From Paragorgia papillata (lineage: Eukaryota; Cnidaria; Anthozoa; Scleralcyonacea; Coralliidae): a DNA stretch of 64,000 bases. Under the pieces are notes generated by a model, which worked only from the letters and a program-made list of their open reading frames with translations, was not told the origin of the DNA and searched no databases. Both the position numbers and the translations under genes were made by a program. Positions 1-13,400 of the stretch are shown piece after piece. The stretch covers positions 1,605,001 through 1,669,000 of the forward strand of contig JAWNZC010000469.1 in NCBI GenBank assembly GCA_035771165.1, read 5' to 3'. How positions within the stretch are numbered: position 1 is the stretch's first letter; every line of letters begins with the position of its first letter.

Positions 1-470
1 AATCTCGCAAGTTGTTACAGCATTGTTGCCTGAACAAAATGTAACAAAATGTAACAAAATGTTACAAACTGTAACAACTTGTTGACATATGTGAACAACA
101 TTGATAAATGAACAACATTGTTCATCATTGTTTCAACAAGTTGTTACAGCTTGATGAAACAACAACCGTTGTTCACGCATGTTGGAACAACCGAAGAACG
201 TGTTGATACATCAACCATGTTCACCATTGCTGTAACATTGTTGTTCATCGTTGTTACTTCATCATGCTGTAACAACATGTTGTATCATGTGCGAACAACG
301 TTGTTGGCTATAAAAATGTGCTGTTGGAACAACTTGTTCATGACTGTTGATTTATCCGTGAACAAGTTGTTCGAACCATAAGTGAACAACTTGTTCACGG
401 CGGGCAGCACAACATTGTTCACGCCTGTTGACAACCGTGAACAAGTTGTGCGTTTTAACGCGTGTAGTTG
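1..470. mobile_element. MITE-like element rich in GTTGTTCAC/GTTGTAAC motifs, left end cut by the window
   Basis: The stretch is packed with short palindromic words such as GTTGTTAC, GTTCAC and AACAAC in both orientations. It ends with TGCGTTTTAACGCGTGTAG. The element at 19,523-19,866 has the same style of interior and a related terminus (TTTTTACGTGTG). The opening bases here (AATCTCGCAAG) resemble the sequence just inside the left terminus of that copy (AAATCTCACAG), so probably only a few bases are missing off the window. The 87-aa ORF at 118-381 is a by-product of the repeat. Confidence 0.6.
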
Positions 471-473
471 ACC

Positions 474-1145
474 AGGTAAGCACCCACCCCCACAATGTTT
501 TAATTTTCGTCAAAAGATGGGGTGGGCACTTACATGATCAAGCAGTGCGAGCTTACACGAGCAAAATGTACACATAATATAAAGTCAACACAACACTCTG
601 AATATATGAAAACAAACAAAACCATTTTAATACTCTTATTATATTGAAACAAACAAAACTATATAACAAAATATGAATTTAAAAACACACATTTATATGG
701 TATAAAAGTCTAAATATATCCAGTTTGAGGATCAAAATACGTTAATTCTCATTAATTGGTTAATACATAGTCAATCGAGATATGGTCTGGAAACTCAGCT
801 AAAGTCTTTGGTCTATCTTTTTGTTCGCCTTTATGCACTTTTGTGCACGGTGCACGGTCACTGAACACATTGTATTTTAGTATAATGAAGGAATTGTCCA
901 ATAGCAACGTTTCAGTTCAATCACTCAACCGTGCTATTTAAATATTAATAAACCTAAAACAAAGGATGTGCACGGTGTAAGGTATGGTTCAACATAAAAT
1001 CACAGCTCATTATAGGCGCTTTGAAGTTTGCTGAGTTTCCAGACCATATCTCGATTGACTAGGGTTAGTATGTACTGAGTATGTTTAAAAATAGCCCAGT
1101 AAATTACTTTTTCGTTAAACAGGGGGGTGGGTGTTTACTTGAAGA
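474..1145. mobile_element. Inverted-repeat element with a second MITE nested inside
   Basis: The outer ends are imperfect inverted repeats: GTAAGCACCCACCCCCACAA near 476 and the reverse complement of TTTACTTG preceded by GGGGGGTGGGTG near 1,120-1,140. Inside, 766-1,063 is a ~298-bp MITE with CATAGTCAATCGAGATATGG at one end and its complement at the other. Two further copies of that MITE sit in intron 2 of TRIM-TLDc genes B and C. No protein is encoded. Confidence 0.55.
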
Positions 1146-1430
1146 TGGGTGCTAATACCTGTGTCAACTATGGTAATGTGATTTGAAATTTACAATACCA
1201 CCTCCAGTATGATGATGAACTTTGAATAATAATCATAAACCCACATAATCAAGCTACAGAAAAATTGTCTACCTTGTTGATGTCTTTCAATTTTTGCAAA
1301 ATGTAAATAAAGTTTCTTGTGGTTTTGTCTGTCTGAGTCAGCTACCAGCGCTGCATGAGGCCACAGTTTGCTAGTGGTGTGTTCCCAAAACCTGTTCTAA
1401 GATACTAGCTAGGAATTAGCCAAGCTTTAT

Positions 1431-4400
1431 TCAACTACCACAGCAAGAACGATAATAAGAAGACGAGGAACTAACTGGTACAGAGCTATTGTCATCTTTA
1501 ACAACATGTAGTTGTTGACCTCCATCGACAACCTCAATCTTAGCCACGTCCAGTGAAAACCTGGGATCTGGAATTATAGGAACCTAAAACAGCAATAATA
1601 CATATAAACTTTATTCAAACAACATAAATACCAGATTTGGTATATAAGATACATACATATAACATATAAACTACACTACGTGCTCAACTATAAACTTTCA
1701 AAACTTGTTAAAACATTAAAACAGTATTTAGCTACCAAAGTCATAATTGTTTTGTCTTGCATATAGCAATGACATACATGAAAAGGTCTTGATAGCTAAA
1801 TTTAGAAAATGAGTTATTTATTTTACAGAGACTTTCCATAAAATTAACTCTAAGATCGGCAAACTTTGTGTTTCTGCATGACATTAAAAGGTGTTGTTCG
1901 TTCCCAATCTCATTTAGATCACTGGTATCGACCAGTTTCAACAGGTAGTTAATGAGCTGAAATTCTTAATTTTGTTAACGCTTGACGATGTTTGAAGTTG
2001 CGAATTGAAGAAAGATATTTTTCAAAGCCAAAATTTATTTTCAGTTTTTTAAAGACTCTTAATTTGCCATTATTTCCACCTTGTTGAATCTGCTCTTTCC
2101 AGTATTCAGTATAAAACTCATGTAATTTATTCCTCAAGTAATGGCAAAAATTTCCTTGTTCTTCGGGTGGTAATACATATGATTTATTTAATAACCAATA
2201 TTTGTTCAAATTTCACGCGGTTTCCTTTCAATTGTTATTCATAGGTATTTATCTCACATACAAACTGAATTAAATTGAATTGAATCGTCAATATAAATGC
2301 ATAGTCTTTAACTGTATAAAGCACAGGGAAGTATACACATAAAGACAATTAAAACACGATCAAGTCGGTTTTCTTTGGGGTTTTTTTGAGGGATTTATAT
2401 CCCATAAATCCCTCATTATAAATTCATAGGGATTACATATCTAAAGGCCCCTAAGGGTTCAGTTTTTTTTTATACACACTGTATATAATCTCTATGAATT
2501 TATAATTGCCGAATTCATAGGATACCTACTACAACTATCTCGTATCGTAACGCCGGTAGCGCCCACATACGAGAAGGAGAGCAAGGGTTTGCTTTTCGCT
2601 CCACGTAGTTTACCAGAGGAAGGCAAACCAATGAAAATCATCAAAATCTGTTGGTTGAGTCAGCACTTTATTACACTGAACGTTGAGCATAAAATGTGGG
2701 ATTGATACTGCATCAATACGCATGCCCAATGCTGTAAGGTATCTGGTACTAATTATTCATCATATTCAAACAAGCTTGTAGAGGTCTGTGTACAATGAAC
2801 TTTTACGTACTTCTCAAGTTTGTTTAATAAACTGCTTTGGAGTCTTATTATTTCATAAAATCCCGTTAACATTCGACATAACAATGTCCTTCGACACTCG
2901 GTAAAGGCTATTTTTTAGAAAACCTTCTTCAATCGTGTTTCATTCGGCCTTTGGGATATATAGCCTCTGTTCTCGGTATTTATCCTATACTTATAACCTT
3001 GTGAAATTTGAACTAAACTCTTACTTAAATAACGTTCAATGCCACGTATTTACAATTACCCACTCACAAAATAAGGATCATTTGCATCTTTCATATCCAT
3101 TGCTAACTGTTGGAAAACCTGAAAAGAGAAATGTAGATATTATTTTGTGTACATCTGTCATCAATTTAAGGTGGCTCCATACAATTTCTTGAAAAATGGA
3201 AAATACAAATTTGAGAGTCCAAAACACGTGATTAAACAATTCGGAAAAAGAATAAAACTAAATGTTATGTATAGTTAAACAGTCTGACAATCAAAAACTG
3301 TTACCAAATAAATAGCAACAGTTGTTGCTATGGCAACAATGACGTTTCAAAATGCCTGCCAATTACCTTTCAAACTAATTTAATTCGAAAAAAACTTTGG
3401 TGACCCCCAATTTTTTTTCATTAAAACTTTTCTTGAAGTACGAGTAATCAATAGGCCGATTTAAAAAAAATTCTGTAGAACGAATAATTTTTTTTCTCAG
3501 GAAAAATCATGTTTGTTAATTTTTAAAAAATTTCTTTGTACAGAATTTTTTTTAAATCGGCCTATTGATTACTCATACTTCAAGGAAAGTTTTAATGAAA
3601 AAAAATTTGGGGGTTACCAAAGTTTTTTCCGAATTAAATTAGTTTTAAGGGTAATTGGCAGCCATTTTGCAACGTCATTGTTGATATAGCAACAACTGTT
3701 GCTATTTATTTGCTAACAGTTTTTGATTGTCAGAATGTTTAACTATGCATAACATTTAGTTTTATTCTTTTTCCGAATTGTTCATACACGTGTTTTGGAC
3801 TCTCAAACTTGTATTTTCCATTTTTCAAGAGCCACCCTTAAGGAAAATTTTAAGCAAATCTTAAATCCTGGATAAAATCATTTTACCTCCTGAACATTGG
3901 TATTACTCTTTGCACTTGTCTCAAAAAATTTGAAGCCATACTCATAAGCCAGCTAAGAACAGAAAATATTCTTAACTGGAGAGAATGATAAAGACTTAAA
4001 AGTATAAGTTGTGCCTTAATAAATATATTAGAAATAAAAAGAGAAAGATTGGTTTTACCTTTTCACCGGATTGTTTTGAAACTTCACGCTCATTTTCTAA
4101 GTCAGTTTTATTTCCAACAATAATTAATTGTTCTTTGCCCAGACCATACTAGACAAAGAAATGAGGAAAGTTATGATTAACACCTGACACCACAGACAAC
4201 ACCACCACAGACAACACCATACCACATACCACACCACACCACATACCACACCACAGATAACACCACACCACATACCACACCACACCACATACCACACCAC
4301 AGATAACACCACACCACAGACAACACAACACCACACCACAGATAACACCACACAACAGACAACACCACACCACAGACAACACCACCACAGACAACACCAC

Positions 4401-7400
4401 ACCACAGACAACACCACAGACAACACCACAGACAACACCACACCACAGATAACACCACACCACAGACAACACCACACCACAGACAACACCACACCACACC
4501 ACACCACAGACAACACCACACCACACCACAGACAACACCACACCACACCACACCACACCGCAGACAACACCACACCACAGACAACACCACACCACAGACA
4601 ACACCACACCACAGACAACACCACACCACAGACAACACCACAGACAACACCACACCACAGATAACACCACACCACAGATAACACCACACCACAGATAACA
4701 CCACACCACAGATAACACCACACCACAGACAACACCACACCACACCACAGACAACACCACACCACAGACAATACCACACCACAGATAACACCACACCACA
4801 GACAATACCACAGACAACACCACACCACACCACACCACAGACAACACCACACCACAGATAACACCACACCACAGACAACACCACACCACAGACAACACCA
4901 CACTACAGACAACACCACACCACAGACAACACCACACCACAGACAACACCACACCACACCACAGACAACACCACAGACAACACCACACAACAGATAACAC
5001 CACACCACAGATAACACCACACCACAGACAACACCACACCACACCACACCACAGACAACACCACACCACAGACAATACCACACCACAGACAATACCACAC
5101 CACAGATAACACCACACCACAGACAACACCGCAGACAACACCACACCACAGACAACACCACACCACACCAGACAACACCACACCACAGATAACACCACAC
5201 CACAGACAACACCACACCACAGACAACACCACACCACAGACAACACCACACCACAGACAACACCACACCACAGACAACACCACACCACAGACAACACCAC
5301 ACCACAGACAACACCACACCATAGACAACACCAAGACAACACAAGGCCACACCACGTACACATGACAGACAACGCCACACCACAGACAACACTACTGATA
5401 CCAAACACCACCACACCATACAACAGACACCACCACACCACACCACACTGTCATCAAAACTTACAGATTCAATATCTTTCAACCATGATGTAAGTTTTTG
5501 AAAAGTTTCTTCATTAGTTATATCATACACCAATATTAAACCCTAGCAGAAGAAAAATCAAGAAAAAAACAATTAGAAACAAACCTTTATGGAAACTTTT
5601 GTACAACACATAGTCTACTGTATACCTTTGTTCCTCGGAAATGAAGCTTAGTGAAAGTTCGGAATCTTTCTTGTCCAGCAGTGTCCCTGAATTAAAATAT
5701 CAACAGAGTATTTGCCATGGACAGGATAAAATGATTGATGTACCGGTATAAGAGTGATGCATAATAGGTTTCCAGTCACCTGATGCAATAACCTGTCTAG
5801 AATATTTTTATGTCAGAGCGTGATGCACCATCGGTGATACCGTGAGTAGTAATGACTGCACCATGAAACTTGCACCATCTGCCTTGGATGCAATAACCTG
5901 TCTAGAATTTTTTGTGACAGAGCGTGATGCACCATCGGTGATACCCAGCCTGGTTCCCAGGCCTCTCTTTTTAACGTCGAGCGGCAGACCGAATTGTGAG
6001 AGGCCTGGAATAAAATGTTTTGCCTGGCCCCAAATCTGGCCCCAAAACTGGCGCCAAATTATACAGGCACCAAACGGCCGTTTGGCGGAAAACCAAAGCA
6101 GATAACACTCACTTCGGTCTGCACAATTCTTTATAACATCATATAGCAAGGTTGGTCTACTGCCGAAACGTTAAAAAGCATATTTCGATTTGTATAAATG
6201 TGTTTCAACACAATCACTTCCTACGCCGAACACTACTTTATAAAGCCTCGTATGTAACAACCTTTTAACGTAATGTAAAACAAAGAAACCTACTCATTTG
6301 CTGTCTGCTAGTCAAGAAGAAGTTTGTTTAAGTGCCCTCGTTCATAAAGATTAAAGAATCCGAGCTCCAGCAGGATTCATGATAGATAAAGATGAACATT
6401 TTCCGCTAGTCCTCTTGCTCGATCCCTATTCTGTGACGTCACCAAAATACGTTCGAGAGAAAAGAGGACTAGGAACTAGTCTGGGTGATACCGCAAATAA
6501 TGATTGGCACCTAGAATCTTGAAAAGTGGTCACTCTTGTTCTGTATACACGTTAGAAACATTTTCTGATCAGGCCATTTGGTGGACCCACTGGTTTTCTC
6601 CAGTAATAATCAATTTAACTGTTACTAATCTTTCACAAGTTCAACATAGGTCGCCTGGGAAGAAACAGTAGTAGAGAAAAGATCTTGGATATTAAGTTGG
6701 ATTGCTTTCTATAGTAGAGTTGGAATTTGTGTTATTCCCTTTTCTGTCCTTCTCCTTAGTCCTCACTGTAACCATGCAAATAACCGGTTGGTGGTTATAT
6801 GCATGTCGTTTTCCGATATGGTATTCGTAAAGGTGTTGGTATTCGTAAAGGTATTGGTATTCGTAAAGGTATTGGTATTCGTAAAGGTGTTGGTATTTGT
6901 AAAGGTATTGGTATTTGTAAAGGTACTGGTATTCGTAACGGTACTGGTATTCGTAAAGGTATTGGTATTTGTAAAGGTATTGATATTTGTAAAGGTATTG
7001 GTATTTGTAAAGGTATTGGTATTCGTAAAGGTATTGGTATTTGTAAAGGTATTCGTAAAGGTGTTGGTATTCGTAAAGGTGTTGGTATTCGTAAAGGTAT
7101 TGGTATTTGTAAAGGTATTCGTAAAGGTGTTGGTATTCGTAAAGGTATTGGTATTCGTAAAGGTGTTTGTATTCGTAAAGGTGTTGGTATTCGTAAAGGT
7201 ATTGGTATTCGTAAAGGTATTGGTATTCGTAAAGGTGTTGGTATTCGTAAAGGTAAGCCCTGGGGAAACCTTGGTATTTTTTTTCTCAAGAAACATGGAA
7301 TCTTGGGATATTTTGAGGCCCATATTGGAATTTTTAAGAATTCCAATCTGGCAAGTCTGTTTGCAATACGCGCGGCCGGTACTTCGAAATGGCGGCCGCA

Positions 7401-10400
7401 ATTTATATCCAGGGTCAGGCTCTATAAAGAACTACGGTAAGAATTTATAATACCAAAAATTCTAAAAAATCTATTTTCTTCAAAATCATGATGAAAATTT
7501 ATTAGCATAAGGTTTGTTTTAGACAAATTTTAGCAACCTAGCTCGACACATGACACCACAGTATCGGGAAGGGTCACTGACGTCACTACTGACGTCACAT
7601 ATGACTGACAGCATCACTGACTCACTGACGTCACTACTGACGTCACATATGACTGACGTCATTCAAGACATCACATATGACTGGTGTCACCACTGACATC
7701 ACATGGATGATGTCACTTATCACGTCACATGCGACTGACGTCATCACTGACGTCACATGGACTGACTCTCAGTTTCCCACTATGGTATGTCTTTGTAAGA
7801 TCGAAGGTTTACGTGCAATGGTAAGAAATAAATGCAGGCATAATACCAAGATTGTATAAACATTAGAGCACGCGTTGAACCCTCAACGAAAAGTTGGTAA
7901 ACTGCTGAGATTTTTAGCAACGTAATAATAGTGAATGGCCCATAGAGACCATATAAATACTAGAGGGGGCATTGGCGCGAAAATTTGGTAACCACGTGGC
8001 AGCCGCCATTACCTATGATATTTCAGTCAATTGGTTGGCAAATGTACTAGACCCAGTCCTTTGCCAACCAACGCGCCTAATGTCTGCCTCCAAAAAAATC
8101 CAAGATGGCGTCGTTCAATTGGTTACCCACGGTTGGCTGAAATTAAGATAGGATGCCCCCTCTAGTATTTATATAATCTCTATGGAATAGCCTGTGGCAC
8201 AGCCCTAACTCGGTAAGAGTATAAAGGTCCGTGAACACGAGAGCGATTGCTTGTTCCTACTGGGAGGAGACTAGGGACGATATTAGAGCTAAATATGTTA
8301 ATTATTATCATGCAACGCAATCAAATCCGCCAAAATAACAGGTATACACATATTACAAACAACTTGATTTACCTTGTATTTGTCGCTTTAAAGGGTATTG
8401 GCAATAAAAATTAAAGTTTATCTCATTTGAAAGAACTCGTCAACTGGTATAAGATGACCTTTTACAATTTTTCCGTATCTGTTTTGGTTTTGGAAATATT
8501 TCGACCAAACTCAGCGTGCTGTCCGCCATCTTGGAATTATTTTCGATAAGCAGGGTAAAGTGAAATTTTTATCTTGCCAACCTTATGACATTATGAGCTA
8601 GAAACTCGTTTTTTTGTTGCGCTATTTCCATTTTAAATTGACCCACAACATTTAAAAAGCCTTCGTGGAAATTTGGGCACCCACGGAGTAGTTTCATCAG
8701 GTTTACCCTGCTTGTGACGTCACCAATTTCCTAGTTAATTAGACCCAATATTACAACAAGATGGTGGACAGCACGCTGTCTTTCGTCGAAATATTTCAAA
8801 ACACAAGAAAGATACAGAAAAATTACAAAAGGTCTTCTTATACCATTTGACGAGTTCTTTCAAATGGGACAAATTTAATTTTTATTGCCAATACCCTTTA
8901 AACGCTAGATACAGTAGGTTAATTTCTTAGAAATACATTGTCACGAAATTAAAAGCTTTTCCCAGAAATGTTCTCTGTGTATTTGCTTTCTCAGAAAGGC
9001 GATGTGATAATTAGAGAATAACGATAATAATTTCAATAGAAAATTAGGATTATTTTGCCCAAATAACGTCAGTTTCTAATTATGCAGTCGTTTGAACAGA
9101 GACAAAACTGAAGTGGTCACCTTTTTTTTACTTTTAATTTCGATCAAATGTCACGCTTTAAAAATAGCTTGTTGCGTAATAGTATTGATGCTAAAATTAG
9201 AAAGAGCAATTTTTATTTTAGTCTTAAAATCTTCAACCCTTGGCACTTTAACCCTGGCACTTTAACCCTGGCACTTTAACCCTGGTGCTTCAATCTGGGT
9301 TTTTCAAACAGAATCTTGCAAGCTTGAACCTCCGAACTTTGAACCTCCGAACCTCGAGCCTCTGAATCTGGAACCACCGAACTTTGAACCCCGATCCAGG
9401 AACCTCCGACCCTTCAACCTCCGAACCTTCAACCTCGGAACCTTTAGCCTCCGAACTTCTTGCGCTATTTTTTGCTGTGCAACTCTGAGATAGGAGATAA
9501 TGTTCATTCTCCTTTTATTTCATTTCTTAATCCATCCCTCTACATATTTTTAGTCACTAAAATCTCATTGGCTGCCATTAATTGTTCCTAAAATCTCATT
9601 GGCTGCCTTTGGCAGAGTTCTCAATATCTTCGAACATTCCAGCGATTTTTTCCACAGTTTCTGAGACTAAAGTATACGCCTAAAAAAACAAGAACGTCGA
9701 AGGATATTTAAAATGGCTTACAAACACCGGTGCCACTATATGCGACTAAATGAAGTATTCCCTCCCGCGTGCCATTCATATCTTTGACAGCGGGCGCACC
9801 GGGAAAAAGCGCGGGAAAAACCGGTTTGAAACCGGTATTTTTCTGGTTCAAGCGGAGTAAATAATGAGAATTAAAAAATTCTCTTTTGTTGGAGTCAAAA
9901 TTAGATTTTAAGGAAAGTTTTTGTAGTTTTAAACTATTCTCGGCCACAAGTTGTTGAAGATAAGCGTCCTTAGGTATTGAAGAACATTTTTGTGAACCAC
10001 TAAGTGCATTTCTAATGGAATATCGAATGTTTTTGGCTTCGCCATCTTGGTTGAAAGAAGGACGAAGACTTGTGGTTTCTTGAAGAAGAAAGGCGACAAG
10101 AAAGTGGGAAAAAGCCGTCGTTTTAAATGTCTACCACCGAATTGTTCAGTTCTAGAGATGAATGGAGATATATTACGCTGGAAAAGGTATATAAATGTGC
10201 TGTAAAAGCGAAGGAGGAAAGGTGAAGTGCGACAAATTTAGAAAGAGTGAAACGTTTCGAGTATGTCCGTACAGGCAAAATTATTAGTCGAACGACAGGA
10301 AGAGAGAACAGAAGGCATAGTTTGTTGTTTATTTTAGCACCTTCTAAAGCTTTTTAGTTGTGTTTATTTGAAAATAAAGTCATGGTGGTGAGCCATAGCA

Positions 10401-13400
10401 CTAGCGGGGTGAGGTAATTGGGGGGGAGTGGGCACTGACCGTACGTACTATATAGGGGGTCCTGGGGCATGCCTAACAGGAAATTTTTTTGGAATGTACA
10501 TGTTGCTTCTCTGAAATAGGATTTCCTGATTTCTGAAAGTAATTTCCAGAAAGTTTGAATTGATTTAAATTATCAAAATTGAGCCAAAGAAAATTATGGG
10601 GTGGGGTATTCGGAGGTGGCGTATTCGGGGGTGGATTATTCCGGGATGGGAAATTAATTCGGGGGTGGAATATTCGGGGGTCGCGTATTTGGGGGTGGGG
10701 TATTTGGTCCCACCCCTTGCTACACCCCTGTCCTCACTCAGTAACTGGGTCTATCTCTTCATCAATCCTTTGACTTCCCCTGCCAGCCCAAACTAGCCTC
10801 TTTATATTTAAGACTAAGTGCACGAGAACTGAGAAGCTAAACATTGTGTTTTAATGTATTTGTTGATCTATTTTTTCAGGATCCTCACTTTTCAGGAAAT
10901 GCAAATATCATTTCTCTTCAGAACAATGGTTGGGTAGAATGGAAGGACCAGGGTGTTTTTCTGACAGAATCATTTTATAATTTTTGTCTTCCTCAGTGTA
11001 AACCAAATGAATTGTCATGACAATAATTATCCTACAGTGGTGGAATTCAAAATGGTACTTAACGTGAATATCAGGTAATACAGTTGGTAGAGAAATGGGT
11101 TTTTTAAAATCAATAAACTGAACTGGGGAGTGGAGTGGAGTGGAGTGGAGTGGAGGGGAGGGGAGGGGAGTGGAGGGGAGGGGAGTGGAGTGGCGTAGAG
11201 TAGAGTAGAGTAGAGTAGAGTCTGCCTCCTCCGCAGGCCCTATTGCATCATGGACAGGTCACACACGCCGAATTTAGGGCCTGGAAGATCCTGTAAAAAA
11301 TTTGGCAAAACTTGGCACGGAATAAATTTGCATAATTAACTACCATTGTTAATAGCCATGACTATATCCGAAGATTTTGAAGGACATTGAAGACTTACGA
11401 CATACGAATCCTAGCTTTAAAATGAAGGAATTGTTGAAAAAGCAATTACGGTTGAACTTTGTCAACTTTCGGCCGGAATAATCGACGAAAATGCACTTTA
11501 GCCTACCCAGAGACTCTTTGGTTTATACTTTTTCTGTTTCCACAACAACTGAAACTTGAATTACGTTACGCCTATAGCCTACAATTTAACAAAATTAAAT
11601 CTCATTAACTCTTGGTCAGTTGACACTCTTCGATAGCTAAATAAACAAAAAAAACAATAAGAAAAACCTGTACTTTCCTGACCGTCGAATTTGCTTTTGT
11701 TCGGCAGATATTTCCCCCTTCAATTCCTTTTTGTCGCTAAAAATATTATTGGCAGAAGAAGGTCGGTAATTCTAAAACATATTGGTTTCTTCATTGTCAT
11801 GATCTGTAAGAAAGTTTAGACCGAATTTCCTGGTGGGTCACAGTGTTAAAAGAACTTGGACGTACGTTTGTCGAACAGCGGCCGAGAAAAAATTGCAGGC
11901 CCTCTCAAAACTATCGCCTCTAGGGCCTAGTCTCGCTGTGCATAATGGGATCAGTCCCCATTTTGCACCTTCTGCCATGGATGCGCGTCATCAGGGCTAA
12001 ATCCACTTATGACGATTGCAGTTTTACTCATAGCCACTAAAAACGCGCGATATTTTAACCAATAGGAAAGCAGAAGTCTTTAGTGGTTACCTGGCCCATA
12101 TTCTTTGATTGGGCCAGGGTACCAGGCTAGGAGTGGAGTAGCTAGAGTGGGGTGGAGTAGAGTGGAGTCGAGTTAAGAGTAGAGTGGAGTAGAGTTAAGA
12201 GTAGAGTGGAGTGGAGTGGGGTGGAGTGCAGTAGAGTTAGAGTTGGAGTTGAATACACAAAATGTTAACACCAAAATTTGCATTGCGCATTTTACAAACA
12301 TTCCCTCCAAAGAGTGAAGACTACAGTTCAAAAGAATGTGTCTATCAGCCAATTCAAGTTTGTGGGAAGAAACCATGCAGTTCATGTGACCAAGAAAGAA
12401 ATTCAGGCTCCCAAAAAGACATCATGGACAGTGATATTTCTGAAAAGTCTCGTAAATAACGACGTACATGTCGAACTTGTAGCTTTATACTGCTTAAATT
12501 TTACATAAAAGTTATAAATGATTTTTCATTTTTAACCACTTCTAAAGTTTTTATGGCCTTAAATTGTTATCTATCCTTATACCAAAGCAAATAACTATTT
12601 AATAACCGAGAGTGAGGTCTTTACGGTAAAATATTAAACCGAGGTCTTGCTGTATTGACCGAGCGATAGCGAGGTTAATACGCTCAAGACCGAGGTTTAA
12701 TATTTTACCGTGAAGACCGAACGGTCGAGGTTATTAAGTAGTTTATTATATGGCACTTTTTATTTCAAAATCAATCTTGTATTTCTTGGTCTTCGCTTCC
12801 TTTAACTTCGTCAAAACACCAAACTAGCGTTATTTTCTGCTGTTTGTTTCTCGTCTGGATACTAGAATTTACTTTTGTAATGTTCATCGTCGTTTATTTA
12901 ATTTATTTTCGTCGTTTTTCGGCAATAAAAGTTTCTTATTAGGATTTTTTGTTTGTTTCCAATCGTAGGGCATTAACAATTTTCATAATGCCTGTGGGCA
13001 TTACGGAGAAATCTCGCCCCGTCAGCAACCAATCACAGCGCATAATTTTACCAGAAGTAATCCGTGCCATATAATAATTTTTTATAACTCTGTTTACATA
13101 AAACGTGTCTTTGAGAAGCTTCTTAAAAGGCAAGATGATAATCGCGCACCCAACACGTTTTGCATGCGCAATTAACCGGTCTAAGTGGCTTAATTATCGT
13201 TGGACAAGAGACCATGAAGTCCAGACGGTAAGTCAGTCTAATCGCATTGGGTTGGGTGTGTGGGCCAGTGCTTATCTTTGAGTTTGTATTTCTATACTGA
13301 AAGTATATACCTGTCAGTTGCTTGGTTTCTTCCTCTTTCTCAGCGAAGAAATAAGGAAAAGAAAGCTCTGCTCGCAGGGTACGACAAGATAAACTCTCCA

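Noticed and set aside
118..381. 87-aa plus ORF at the window start
   Set aside because: Lies wholly within a GTTGTT-rich MITE.
4124..5533. 469-, 430-, 235- and 152-aa Cys/Val/Trp-rich minus ORFs
   Set aside because: They are translations of a stop-free 17-bp minisatellite in different frames. Only the first ~26 codons (5,542-5,465) are real, as a Rab exon.
6763..7450. Four overlapping ORFs of 183-220 aa on both strands
   Set aside because: Produced by the 18-bp minisatellite. Repeated FVKVLV, NTNTFT and RKGIGI words have no independent support. The same holds for 15,069-15,486.
12262..12508. Overlapping 65- and 76-aa plus ORFs
   Set aside because: Two overlapping frames, neither recognisable, sitting after a pentanucleotide repeat in the Rab intron.
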